Origin: Frankia umida
GTDB taxonomy: Bacteria; Actinomycetota; Actinomycetes; Frankiales; Frankiaceae
DNA: 64,000 nt
Reading direction: 5' to 3'
Assembly (NCBI RefSeq): GCF_023242945.1
Contig: NZ_JALKFT010000003.1
Location: 186,001 to 250,000 of the forward strand
Under the pieces are notes generated by a model, which saw only the letters and a list, made by a program, of their open reading frames with translations, searched no databases and was not told where the DNA came from. The position numbers were made by a program, and so were the translations under genes. Numbering within the stretch: position 1 is the stretch's first letter; the number at the start of each line of letters is the position of its first letter. This document shows positions 7,723-17,300 of the stretch, one piece after another.

Positions 7723-10410
7723 TCAGCCGGTCTGGGCGATCGTCGTGATCGTGCCGTTCGGGTCGATCCGGCGGACCCGGTCGTTGCCGTTGTCGGAGAC
7801 GAAGATCCCGCCCTCGCCGTCCACCACGACCGAGCTCGGGTTCTCGAACTGGGCGGCGGTGGCCGGCCCGCCGTCCCCGGAAAGGCCCTTGGTACCGGTG
7901 CCGGCGATGGTGGTGATGATCCCGTTCGGGTCGATCCGACGGACCCGGTTGTTGTTGTAGTCGGCCAGGTAGAACGTCTTCCCGTCGGTTCCGAGCGACA
8001 CCGACGGCACGTTCAGCTTGGCGGCGGTGGCCGGCCCGCCGTCACCCGAGTAGCCCTTCTCGCCGGTGCCCGCGATCGTGGTGATGATCCCGTTCGGGGT
8101 GACCCGCTGGATGGTGCTGCTGCCGAGGTCGGCGAAGTACAGCGTGCCGTCGGACGCCACGACGAGGTCGTTGGGGCCGTCGATGCGCGCCGCGGTGGCC
8201 GGTCCACCGGCGCCGGTGTACCCGGCGGTGCCGGTGCCGACGTAGGTCGTGATGATGCCGGCCGGGTCCACCTTGCGGATGCGGTGGTTCTCGTAGTCGG
8301 AGAGGTAGAGGCTGCCGTCGGGGCCGATGGCGACCTTCTCGGCGCTGTTGAGCTGGGCGGCGGTGGCTGGGCCGCCGTCCCCGCTGTAGCCGGCGGTACC
8401 GGTCCCGGCGACAGTGGTGATCACGCCGGACGGGTCGATCCGGCGGATGCGGTTGTTCTTCGCGTCCCCGATGTAGAGGTTGCCGGCCTTGTCGCGGATG
8501 GTCGAACCCGGGCCGTCCAACTGGGCGGACGTCGCGGGGCCACCATCGCCGCTGTAGCCACCGGAACCGGTGCCGGCGATGTCGCTGCTCGCGCCGGCCG
8601 GTGTGATCCGCTGGATGCGGTCGGTCGCGAGGCTGGAAACCAGCAGCGAGCCGTCCTGGTCGAGGTACAGGCTGTACGGGCTCAGGCCCTGCACGTTCAG
8701 CGCCGTACCCCGGTAGGCCGAGGCGGTACGAACGGTCGGGGACACGGGGTCGTCCTTGCCCCCGGAGTTCGCCACCGCCAGCACGACGCCGATGATGGCG
8801 GCGACCACCAGGACGGACGCTCCCGCCGCGAGGATCCACGGCGTCTTCGAACGCTGCCCGCCGGTTCTGGACCCCGGCCGGTGCGACCCGTGCGCACCCC
8901 CGGGAGCGTGCCCCCCGGGAGCGTGCCCACCGGGGCCCTGCCCACCGGGGCCCTGCCCACCGGGACCCTGCCCACCGGGACCAGGCCCGACGGGGGCCCG
9001 TCCACCGAGACCCGGACCGGGACCCTGCGGCCGGTAAGGCGCGTTGGGCCCCGGGCCAGGGCCGCCGCCGAGTGGCTGGGGCGGTGGTGTCCGCGAGGGT
9101 GGGGTGTGCGGCGGTGGGGTGTTCCCGGGCGGGAAGCCACCCCAGCCGCTGGCCTGGCCGGGCCCGCCCGCGCGGGTCGTCGGTGCCTGGGTGAACCGGC
9201 CGTCCTCGGCACCGGGCGGTCCCGCGGGATGTCCGCCGAAGCCCGCTGGTGGATAGCCGCCGGGGCGTCCCACTCCCGGTCCGGCCGGGCCCGGACCGCC
9301 CATCCCGCCTGGTCCGGACGCCGCCGGGGTGTACGGGTTCTGCGGCGGCCGGCCGGATGACGGCCCGCCCGGACCCACCGACCCGCCACCGGGCCCACCC
9401 GGGCCGCCGGGGTATCCCGGCGTCGGGCCGGCACCGGGATACCCCGGACCCACCGGTCCCGGACCCGGCCGTGGCCTGGGTCCCGGACCGGGAGCGGCCG
9501 GTCGTGGCGTCGTCGATCCGCCGAGCGCCGCCTCGCGGATCTCGTCGTCCACCCGGACCTTGATCTCGGAGCGCGACAGCCAGTTCGGGCCGAAGGCACG
9601 CGCGCCGGCCCGTCCGAGTTCGAGGGCGAACTCGGACGCGTCCCCGAAGCGGACGTTCGGGTCCTTCGCCAGCGCCCGCATGATCACCGCCGAGATCGGC
9701 GGTGGCACGCTGGTCAGCGGCTCGGGCATGACGGTCAGATGATGATGGGTGAGCGGCTGCACGGCCATCTGCCGGCCGAACAGCGGCCGGCCGGCGATCA
9801 TCTCGTAGAGCACCCCGGCGAGCGCGTACAGGTCCGTCGACGGGAACAGTCGGGCGCCCACGATCTGCTCGGGCGCCATGTAGCGAGGTGTGCCCAGGAT
9901 GGCGCTCGCCGTTGTCTCCGCACCATCGAAGATCTTGGCGATCCCGAAGTCGGTGACCTTGAGCAGCCCGTCCCCGGCGAACATGATGTTGTCTGGTTTG
10001 ACGTCCCGGTGCAGGACACCGTGGCCGTGCGCGTTGGCCAGCGCCGCCGCGGCGGCGATGCCGATCGAGCAGGTCGTCTCCGGGGACAGCGGGCCGGCGG
10101 CGATCCGCTGCTTGAGCGTGCCGCCCGAGAGCAGCTCCATGACGAGTAAGCAGGTGCCGTCATGCTCGACGTAGTCGTGGATGCGCACGATGTGCGGATG
10201 GTCGAGTTCGGCCAGTACCCGGGCCTCGGACAGGAAGCGGGCGCGCAGGTCGGGGTCGTCCGAGGTGTCCAGCAGGATCTTGATGGCGACCTTGCGCCCG
10301 ATGAGCCGGTGCTGCCCGGCGAGTACCAGGCCATAGCCCCCTCGGCCGAGGTCACCCTCTACCGAGTAACCCGGAAGCGCCGCCTCCACCAGTGATCTGT
10401 CAATCAGCAA
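7723..10410 (-). CDS. Transmembrane Ser/Thr protein kinase with Gly/Pro linker and NHL propeller
   Basis: The kinase domain is intact: GRGGYG, Lys44 in VAIKIL, HRDVKPDN with Asp136, DFG with Asp154, GTPRYMAPEQ. It is followed by an unusually long linker of about 220 residues, rich in Gly and Pro, with GPGGQ/APGGH pentapeptide repeats. Then comes one transmembrane helix (WILAAGASVLVVAAIIGVVL) and a six-bladed NHL propeller with very regular blades (GIITTIAGTG, GYSGDGGPATAA, NRVRRIDPNG). The regular blades suggest recent internal duplication. It is the upstream gene of the kinase pair. It diverges from pgi, but I see no proof of a functional link. Confidence 0.93.
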   Translation of the reverse strand: MLIDRSLVEAALPGYSVEGDLGRGGYGLVLAGQHRLIGRKVAIKILLDTSDDPDLRARFLSEARVLAELDHPHIVRIHDYVEHDGTCLLVMELLSGGTLKQRIAAGPLSPETTCSIGIAAAAALANAHGHGVLHRDVKPDNIMFAGDGLLKVTDFGIAKIFDGAETTASAILGTPRYMAPEQIVGARLFPSTDLYALAGVLYEMIAGRPLFGRQMAVQPLTHHHLTVMPEPLTSVPPPISAVIMRALAKDPNVRFGDASEFALELGRAGARAFGPNWLSRSEIKVRVDDEIREAALGGSTTPRPAAPGPGPRPRPGPGPVGPGYPGAGPTPGYPGGPGGPGGGSVGPGGPSSGRPPQNPYTPAASGPGGMGGPGPAGPGVGRPGGYPPAGFGGHPAGPPGAEDGRFTQAPTTRAGGPGQASGWGGFPPGNTPPPHTPPSRTPPPQPLGGGPGPGPNAPYRPQGPGPGLGGRAPVGPGPGGQGPGGQGPGGQGPGGHAPGGHAPGGAHGSHRPGSRTGGQRSKTPWILAAGASVLVVAAIIGVVLAVANSGGKDDPVSPTVRTASAYRGTALNVQGLSPYSLYLDQDGSLLVSSLATDRIQRITPAGASSDIAGTGSGGYSGDGGPATSAQLDGPGSTIRDKAGNLYIGDAKNNRIRRIDPSGVITTVAGTGTAGYSGDGGPATAAQLNSAEKVAIGPDGSLYLSDYENHRIRKVDPAGIITTYVGTGTAGYTGAGGPATAARIDGPNDLVVASDGTLYFADLGSSTIQRVTPNGIITTIAGTGEKGYSGDGGPATAAKLNVPSVSLGTDGKTFYLADYNNNRVRRIDPNGIITTIAGTGTKGLSGDGGPATAAQFENPSSVVVDGEGGIFVSDNGNDRVRRIDPNGTITTIAQTG
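8896..8984 (-). repeat. 15-bp repeats encoding a GPGGQ/APGGH linker
   Basis: About six 15-bp units of the type CCCACCGGGGCCCTG lie in frame inside the upstream kinase gene. They encode the Gly-Pro pentapeptides of the cytoplasmic linker just before the transmembrane helix. Length variation between strains would be expected here. Confidence 0.75.
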
Positions 10411-10728
10411 GGTTCAGATCCATCCGCTAACGAGGTCGGGCACGCCACCGCACCGCCGTCCCTGACCCGGCCGCACCTCGTCGCTCTCGCGGCCCTGGCC
10501 TGCAATGACACGTTCGCCGGTTTCACGGCGATCCTACGACCTCGACCTTCCCATTTCGGCGGGTGCCCTGGGACGCCCCGCCGCGTCGGATCGGCGACAT
10601 GGGCATGCTGACGGTGGCCGGCGAGTGTCGGCACCGCCACGCACCGCGCGGCTCGCCACAGTCGAGATGGCCTGCTGTGGTGGGTATGGCGGCACGTGAT
10701 GAACCTGTGAGGAAGGGTGTTCCACGTC
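10411..10728. other. Divergent intergenic region between kinase operon and pgi
   Basis: These 318 bases separate two divergent starts and must hold both promoters. I see no convincing open frame, no strong inverted repeat and no clear promoter hexamers. Confidence 0.4.
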
Positions 10729-12393
10729 ATGGCGACAAGTGAGCCCACCGGCCAGGGTGGCCAGCCGGACATCACGGCGAGTACGGAATGGGCGGCCCTC
10801 GCGAAGCATCACGACGAGGTGTCGGATGCGACGCTGCGGGCGCTGTTCGACGCGAACCCGGGACGTGGAGAGGCGTTCACGGCGGAGGTGGACGGGCTCT
10901 ATCTCGACTACTCCAAGAACCTGCTGACCGAACGCACACTCGAGCTGCTGATCGCACTGGCGCACCGCGCGGGCCTGCCCGAGCGGATCAGCGCCATGTT
11001 CACCGGCGAGCGCATCAACATCACCGAGAACCGGCCGGTGCTGCACGTCGCGCTGCGTGCCCCACGGGACGCCCACATCGAGGTGGACGGCGTGAACGTG
11101 GTGCCCCAGGTGCACCACGTGCTCGACCGGATGGGGGAGTTCGCCGACCGGGTCCGTGGCGGGCAGTGGCGTGGCGCGACCGGCGAGCGGATCACGACCG
11201 TGGTCAACATCGGGATCGGCGGTTCGGATCTCGGCCCCGCGATGGCCTTCGGGGCGCTGCGCGACCACTCCGACCGTTCGATCCAGTGCCGTTTCGTCAG
11301 CAATGTCGATCCGACCGACATCTGGGAGGCGACCGCCGATCTCGACCCGGCGACGACGCTGTTCATCGTCGCCTCCAAGACGTTCACCACCCTGGAAACG
11401 ATCGCGAACGCCCGCGCCGCCCGCGCCTGGCTGGTCGAAAAGCTCGGCGACGACGCGGTTTCCCGGCATTTCGTTGCGGTGTCAACCAACACCGAGAAGG
11501 TCGCCGAGTTCGGCATCGACACGGCGAACATGTTCGAGTTCTGGGACTGGGTGGGTGGACGCTACTCGGTCGGTTCGGCGATCGGCCTGTCCCTGATGCT
11601 CTCGATCGGTCCCGCCGGTTTCCGGTCGTTCCTTGACGGGTTCGCCGCGATGGACGCCCATTTCCGCACCGCGCCGTTCGAGCGGAACCTGCCGGTGCTG
11701 CTCGGTCTGATCGGCCTGTGGTACCGCGATTTCCTCGGCTACGACACGCACGCCGTACTGCCCTACAGCCAGTACCTGGACCGGTTCGCCGCCTACCTGC
11801 AGCAACTCGACATGGAGAGCAACGGCAAGCAGGTCACCCTCGCCGGACGACCGGTGCGCGCCCGGACCGGACCGATCGTCTGGGGCACCCCGGGAACGAA
11901 CGGTCAGCATGCGTACTACCAGCTGCTGCACCAGGGCACGTCCGTCGTCCCGGCCGACTTCATCGGTTTCGTCACCCCGGCCCATCCCGGTGTCGGCGCC
12001 GCCGACGGCGCGGACCAGCACGCCCTGCTCATGGCCAACTTCCTCGCTCAGACCGAGGCCCTCGCCTTCGGCAAGTCCGCCGAGGCGGTCGCCGCAGAGG
12101 GCGTCGCGGACTGGCTGGTGCCGCACCGCACCTTCCCCGGCAACCGCCCGACCAACACCCTGCTCGCCGACGAGCTGACCCCGTTCACCCTGGGACAGCT
12201 GATCGCCCTCTACGAGCACAAGGTCTTCACCCAGGGCACCATCTGGGGTATCAACAGCTTCGACCAGTGGGGCGTCGAACTCGGCAAGGTTCTCGCCGGA
12301 CGCATCGTGCCCGAGCTGACCTCCCCCACCGAACCCCCCCTGTCCCACGACAGCTCCACCAACACCCTCATCCGACGCCTGCGCAAGCACTGA
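10729..12393 (+). CDS. pgi: Glucose-6-phosphate isomerase
   Basis: The enzyme interconverts glucose 6-phosphate and fructose 6-phosphate in glycolysis and gluconeogenesis. The protein (554 residues from the ATG at 10729) is full length for the long bacterial/eukaryotic PGI type. Signatures are intact: GIGGSDLGPAM and SKTFTTLET in the sugar-phosphate site, GGRYSVGSAIGLSL, the active-site QQLDMESNGK, GTPGTNGQHA, and the Lys near the C-terminus in INSFDQWGVELGK. AGGAAGG lies 12 nt upstream of this ATG; a GTG at 10717 is in frame but sits on top of the ribosome site. A perfect hairpin follows the gene. It is monocistronic. Confidence 0.97.
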   Translation: MATSEPTGQGGQPDITASTEWAALAKHHDEVSDATLRALFDANPGRGEAFTAEVDGLYLDYSKNLLTERTLELLIALAHRAGLPERISAMFTGERINITENRPVLHVALRAPRDAHIEVDGVNVVPQVHHVLDRMGEFADRVRGGQWRGATGERITTVVNIGIGGSDLGPAMAFGALRDHSDRSIQCRFVSNVDPTDIWEATADLDPATTLFIVASKTFTTLETIANARAARAWLVEKLGDDAVSRHFVAVSTNTEKVAEFGIDTANMFEFWDWVGGRYSVGSAIGLSLMLSIGPAGFRSFLDGFAAMDAHFRTAPFERNLPVLLGLIGLWYRDFLGYDTHAVLPYSQYLDRFAAYLQQLDMESNGKQVTLAGRPVRARTGPIVWGTPGTNGQHAYYQLLHQGTSVVPADFIGFVTPAHPGVGAADGADQHALLMANFLAQTEALAFGKSAEAVAAEGVADWLVPHRTFPGNRPTNTLLADELTPFTLGQLIALYEHKVFTQGTIWGINSFDQWGVELGKVLAGRIVPELTSPTEPPLSHDSSTNTLIRRLRKH

Positions 12394-12446
12394 CCGCCAC
12401 GCCCCTCGACCGCTGACCCCTGACTCCCTGCCCCCCGGGCCTGGTC

Positions 12447-12473
12447 GGGCCGGCGATCCACCCACGCCGGCCC
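12447..12473 (+). terminator. Hairpin downstream of pgi
   Basis: GGGCCGGCG and CGCCGGCCC form a perfect 9-bp stem with a 9-nt loop, about 54 nt after the pgi stop. There is no T-run, as is usual for terminator-like hairpins in this GC-rich genome. Confidence 0.55.
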
Positions 12474-12554
12474 GCCAGTCCCGACAGGGCGCCACCGCAC
12501 CCCCAGCCCTTGTTATGTTACTCTCCGTAAACGGCCGGGGGTGTTCGGCTACGC

Positions 12555-12920
12555 ATGGTGATGGTTACGGGGGGCGCCAGGATGCGGGTCGATGCCGGGG
12601 CTCTGAGCATGTCCGTGCAACGGTTCGGCGAGGACGTCCGCATCGAACTCGCCGGTCAGCTGGACACCGCCGGCCGCCTGCGGTTCCGCGAGCAGATCGG
12701 TGAGCTGCTCGGCCGCGGCGGCGGGACGGTGACCGTCGACGTCGCGGGCCTGAACGCCATCGACATCCCTGGCCTTGCCGCCCTGCTGCGCGCCGACCTG
12801 CTGCTGCGCCGCGTCCATTCGGAGCTGCGCATCAGCTCCGCGACCCCGGCGATGCGCGCCCTGCTCCACGACACCGGCCTGGACGGACGGCTACGCGTCG
12901 GCGAACCCGGCCGCCACTAG
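12555..12920 (+). CDS. STAS-domain protein (anti-sigma factor antagonist-like)
   Basis: A single STAS domain spans residues 18-118: FGEDVRIELAGQLDTAG, then TVTVDVAGLNAIDIPGLAAL, then SELRISSATPAMRALL. SpoIIAA-type antagonists carry the phosphorylated serine in a D-S-S-G-L motif. Here the equivalent is D-I-P-G-L, so kinase control of this residue is lost. It may bind an anti-sigma factor constitutively, or be a structural STAS domain. The start could also be the ATG at 12582, which has GGGGGG upstream. No anti-sigma kinase gene is adjacent. Confidence 0.85.
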   Translation: MVMVTGGARMRVDAGALSMSVQRFGEDVRIELAGQLDTAGRLRFREQIGELLGRGGGTVTVDVAGLNAIDIPGLAALLRADLLLRRVHSELRISSATPAMRALLHDTGLDGRLRVGEPGRH

Positions 12921-12977
12921 CCGGTTTCGCGCGGATCCGGGGGCCAGCGCCGGTCGCCGGGGCCCGTGGAGGCCGGG

Positions 12978-13403
12978 TCAGCGGGGAAGCGCGGGTGATC
13001 CCATGGGGGTAGGCCCGGTCATCGCGGCGCTGGCGGCCGTCACGGTCGGTCCGGTCATCGCGGCGCCGGCCATGCTGGGGAGGGCCAGTGCCGGGGCGGC
13101 CATGGCCGGTCGCGGGCGACGCAGGGGAGTCGTCGGTGCGGCGTCGAGGTGAAAGGGCCCCGCGAGCGCCGGCCGGGCGGATCGATCCGGACTTTCGTCG
13201 CCGACCGCCGGCGTGTCCCCGGTGGACGTCGACCCGTCCGCGGACCGCGACGATCCCACGGCCGCCGATGCCTCGCCGGGTCGGGCAGCGGCGGGCCGGG
13301 GGTTGACCAGCCGGCGCTCGATTCCGCTCATCGTCAACATGGCTGCCATCACCACCAGCGGAAATGCGAGGGCGAGCAGCAGAACGGGTGGAGTGAGACT
13401 CAC
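12978..13403 (-). CDS. Small membrane protein with low-complexity tail
   Basis: Starting at the GTG at 13403 (GGGGG lies 8 nt upstream), the protein opens with MSLTPPVLLLALAFPLVVMA, one transmembrane helix, and then MLTMSGIERRLV. The remaining 100 or so residues are rich in Ala, Pro, Ser and Arg, with a final Met/Ala/Pro-rich segment, and look disordered. The N-terminal helix with SGIERRLV looks conserved; the tail does not. Function is unknown. It diverges from the 13700 gene. Confidence 0.55.
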   Translation of the reverse strand: MSLTPPVLLLALAFPLVVMAAMLTMSGIERRLVNPRPAAARPGEASAAVGSSRSADGSTSTGDTPAVGDESPDRSARPALAGPFHLDAAPTTPLRRPRPAMAAPALALPSMAGAAMTGPTVTAASAAMTGPTPMGSPALPR

Positions 13404-13699
13404 GGTGCAACCCCCAGGCCGACGTACGGATGCGGGACGGCGCGGCCAGCGCCGAGGTATGCCTTCCCCGTCGGGGCAGTGACTCACCTCCGTCACGGTT
13501 TCTCACCCGGGCCGGGTTGTCGCCGTCAGTGTCAGTCTCGGGGGACGTGGTGCACCGAGGGTGGCGATCACCGGTCGTGGCCGGATTCACGAGGCTATCC
13601 GGGTCAGGCAGGGCCACCACCCGGCCGAGCAAAGCGTCACCTTTATGGACATCCCCGCCGCTGTTCCCGGCGACGGTTCGCTCGTACGCTTCGGAGACC

Positions 13700-14035
13700 A
13701 TGTCTGTGCGGCCTGTACCGTTGCCCGCTTACCGCGGCCATCCGCACGTAGCCAATGCGGATCTGCTCGCGCGTATCCGACTGCTCACCGAACAGGTGGA
13801 CTACGCCCTGGCCGAGATCGCGCTGCGGCGTGCGGCCTACTGGCGCGCCTGTGAGGATGAGGCCGACTGGCAGTGGGCCCCCGGTGGGGTCGAGGGCCTG
13901 CGCCGTCCCCAGGTCGCCGAGTCGCTCGCGCTGCTGCTGGGCGCCGTCGGCCGGCTACGCCTGTGGGCCCAGGAGCTGCACTGGCTGCATGAGCAGGCCC
14001 GCCTGCGCGGCGCGCCGGACCATCACGTCCGCTGA
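13700..14035 (+). CDS. Conserved hypothetical protein, helical
   Basis: The 111 residues begin at an ATG with GGAG close upstream. After a short Pro-containing lead the protein is almost wholly helical (NADLLARIRLLTEQVDYALA, ESLALLLGAVGRLRLWAQEL, WLHEQARL). It contains an aromatic/acidic centre, WRACEDEADWQWAPGGVEG. I do not recognise the family. Codon use is typical of the genome, so it is probably real. It converges on the cyclase gene at 14327 across a 291-base, less GC-rich gap. Confidence 0.6.
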   Translation: MSVRPVPLPAYRGHPHVANADLLARIRLLTEQVDYALAEIALRRAAYWRACEDEADWQWAPGGVEGLRRPQVAESLALLLGAVGRLRLWAQELHWLHEQARLRGAPDHHVR

Positions 14036-14326
14036 ATGCGATGGCCCGATTACCAGCGTGTCATCTTTGACGCTGCGTGACGTATTCGTCGATCCCAGGA
14101 TCGGCGCATTTCCCAATCTGGTTCTTCGACGTGCGGCGCCGCCTTCGCGATGGCTCCCTCTGCCGGGACGAAGCGAACGAAAATTCGCCAGCGACCCAGG
14201 AGAAGGAGCACGAAGATCGACGTCCCCGACATTGAGTCGGGGTGTATCGGGCACAACGCCGCCATCGCGCTGTGTGACAACGATGGACGGCGGACGGTCG
14301 TGCGGGAAGGGGAAGCCGGCCGCGGG

Positions 14327-17300
14327 TCAGGCGGTGCTGGGGGCGTCGGGGGGCGGGGGGACGACCGGGGGCTGGTCAAGGGTGTCGAACAGGCGGCGAC
14401 CGAGGTTGGCGGCGGCCACGTTGCCGCGGGTCAGATAGCGGTTGATGCCCTGTTCCAGGCTTTCGGCGGCGTCATCCTTGCGTCCGGCCCGGTAGAGCAC
14501 CTCGGCCCGGGACAGCAGCGCGTGCGCCTGGCCGTCGAGGTCATCGGTGCGGGCGGCGAGGTCGACGGCGGTGTCGGCGAAGCGCAGCGCCTCGGCATGC
14601 CGGGCGCGCAGCGACAGCAGGCGGGCGTGCACACCGCACCAGCCGGCCTGGGCGGGCAGCTGGTCGGCGGCGGCGGCGTCCCGGCAACGCGTGACGTACT
14701 TGCCGGCCTCGTCCACCCGGCCGAGGCGGACGAGTACATCGGCGAGCGCGGCGGCCCGGTTGGCGAACATGGCGCGTTCACCGAGCTGCGACAGGGCGCG
14801 GCAGCTGCGGCGCAGTTCGCGTTCGGCGACGGTCAGGTCGTCGGAGAGCAGGGCGACCCGGGCGGCGACGAAACCGCCGTGATGCGGGTCGACCCGGGGA
14901 CCACGCAGGTCGTGGACGATCTCCTCGGCCGCCTTGAGGTGGATGCGGGCGTCCTCGAGTTCACCGGCCATCGCGGCGAGCACGGCGAGCTGGGCGAGCA
15001 GGGCCCGGCGCAGGGCACGGTCGTCGCCGGCGGCGTCGAGGGCGAGGGTCGCGTGGGCCCGGCTGGCGGCGACCGGACGCGGGCCGAGGCTGGCCAGCAG
15101 GGCGAGTTCGCGGCGCAGCGACTGCGCGGCCCGCGGCACCCCGGACTCCTCGGCGTGCCGGACCGCGTTCTCCATCGCCTGCTCGGCGGCGGCGAACTGA
15201 CCGGCGGCGAAGTAGGCGCTGGCCTGACCGCGGCAGGCCAGCGCCGCGCCGACGTCGTCACCGGAACGGACGAACATCGCCAGCGACGAGGCCGCCTCCG
15301 ACAGGGTGGTGGCGACCAGGCCCTCGGGGTCGGTGGCGAACAGCACCCGCAGGTGGGCGAGCCGGGCGTGGGCGCGTAGCCCGTCCTCACCGGCCCGGCG
15401 GGCCCGCTCGCTGACCTGCCGCAGGATGCGTTCGGCATCGGAGTGGCGGCTGAAGGAGAACAGCGCCCAGCCGATGTCGATCTCGGCGCGCAACCGCAGC
15501 GGATCGATCTCGGGCAGCAGGGTGATCGCCCGCTTGAGCAGCTGGGCGGCGCTGGTCTCATCGCCCTGGCGGACCCGGTCGGCGGCCTCGATCAGGCAGG
15601 TCGCGGCCGAACGGCCGAGCTCGGTGGTCTCCGGCCCGCGCAGGCCGATCTCCACCCGGAACCGGTAGGCCTGCTCCAGGTGGTAGCCGACCAGTTCGTC
15701 ATGCTCGCCGGGCCCGCCGACGAGCCGGGCCTGCAACCACTGCGCGAACTGCTGGTGCAGCTCGGCCCGCCGACGCTTGGACGTCGACTCGTAGGCGCAG
15801 TCGCGCAGCAGCACATGCAGGAACCGGTACGCCTCCACCCCGGGCAGGTCGGAACGATCGGGGTGGACGAGTTCCTTGCGGACCAGGCTCAGGCAGTGCG
15901 TGGCGACCATCGGACGTTCACCGGGGTCGGACAGGTCGATGACGGCGTCCAGGTAGAACCGTTCACCGGCGACCGCGGCCCGCTCCAGCACCCGGCGTTC
16001 GGCGGGGTCGAGCCGGTCGAGGCGGGCGGCGAGCAGAGAGGAGATCGTCGGCGGCACGGTGACGTTACGCAGACTGCCGGTGGCGATCCAACGGCTGCCC
16101 TCACGGCGCAGCAGCCCGTCGTCGACGAGGGCGGCGACCATCTGTTCGACGAACAGCGGGTTGCCCGCCGCCGACATGGTGATCCGGTTGACCAGCGCCG
16201 GGTCGAGGTCGTCCGAACCCATGAGGCTGCGGATCAGCCGCTGGCAGCGGGCCTCGGTCAGCGGCGCGAGCAGCATCGACGTGGTGTTGAACTTGCCGCC
16301 GCCCCAGCCGTGGCGATCCTCGAGCAGCTCCTGGCGGGTCAGGCAGAGCAGCATGATCGGGGCGTCCCGGGACCAGTCGGCGATGTTCTCGATCAGATCG
16401 AGCAGGGCCGGCTCGGCCCAGTGCACGTCGTCGAACCACAACACCAGTGGACGGCGGGCCGCCAGCGCCTGGAAGAACGACCGGGCCGCCCAGAAGCTCT
16501 CCTGCGGGCCGAGCTCGGCGCCACCGAGGCCGACCAGCGGGGCGAGCGCCTCGACGATCTCGGCGGCCTGGCCGACGCCGTCGAGCAGCTCACGTAGCCG
16601 GCGCCGGCCGTCCGGTGGGCTTTCGTCCGCGGACAGGCCGGTGGCCTGGCGCACCATCTCCATCAGCGGCCAGTAGGCGATGCCCTCGCCGTAGGACAGG
16701 CAACGCCCGGTGAGCACAGTGGCCCGCGGCGCCAGCGACGCGCAGAACTCGCCGACCATCCGCGACTTGCCGATGCCGGCCGAGCCGAAAACGGTGAACA
16801 GATGGCAGGTGCGTTCCTCCACCACCGCCTCGAAGGCGTCCTGCAGTCGGCGACGTTCCCGGTTGCGGCCGATGACGGGGGCGGTGAAGCCGAGCAGCGG
16901 GGCGCGGCTGCCGGGGCCGGCGGTCGGGTCGACCAGGCCGGTCAGCCGGTGGACCTGCAACGGCTCCCGTTTGCCCTGGACGACCAGCGGGTCGAGGGCG
17001 GTGACGGTCACGCTGTGCCGGATGAACCGGTAGGTCGAGTTGCCGATGAGGATCTCGTCGGGCGGGGAGGCGCTTTCGAGCCTGGACGCGACGTTGACCG
17101 CGTCGCCGGTGACGCCCCCGCCGGCGACGGTCACCTCCCCGGTGTTGATCCCGATCCGCACCCGCAGCCGCAGTCCCCAGCGCTGCTGCAGGTCGGCGTT
17201 GAGCGTCTCCATGGCCGAGCGGATGTCCAGCGCCGAACGCACGGCGCGCAGCGCGTCGTCCTCGTGCAGGACGGGGATGCCGAACACGGCGAACACCGCG

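Noticed and set aside
8896..8984. CRISPR-like array
   Set aside because: The units are 15 bp, directly adjoining and in frame within a kinase gene; there are no spacers.
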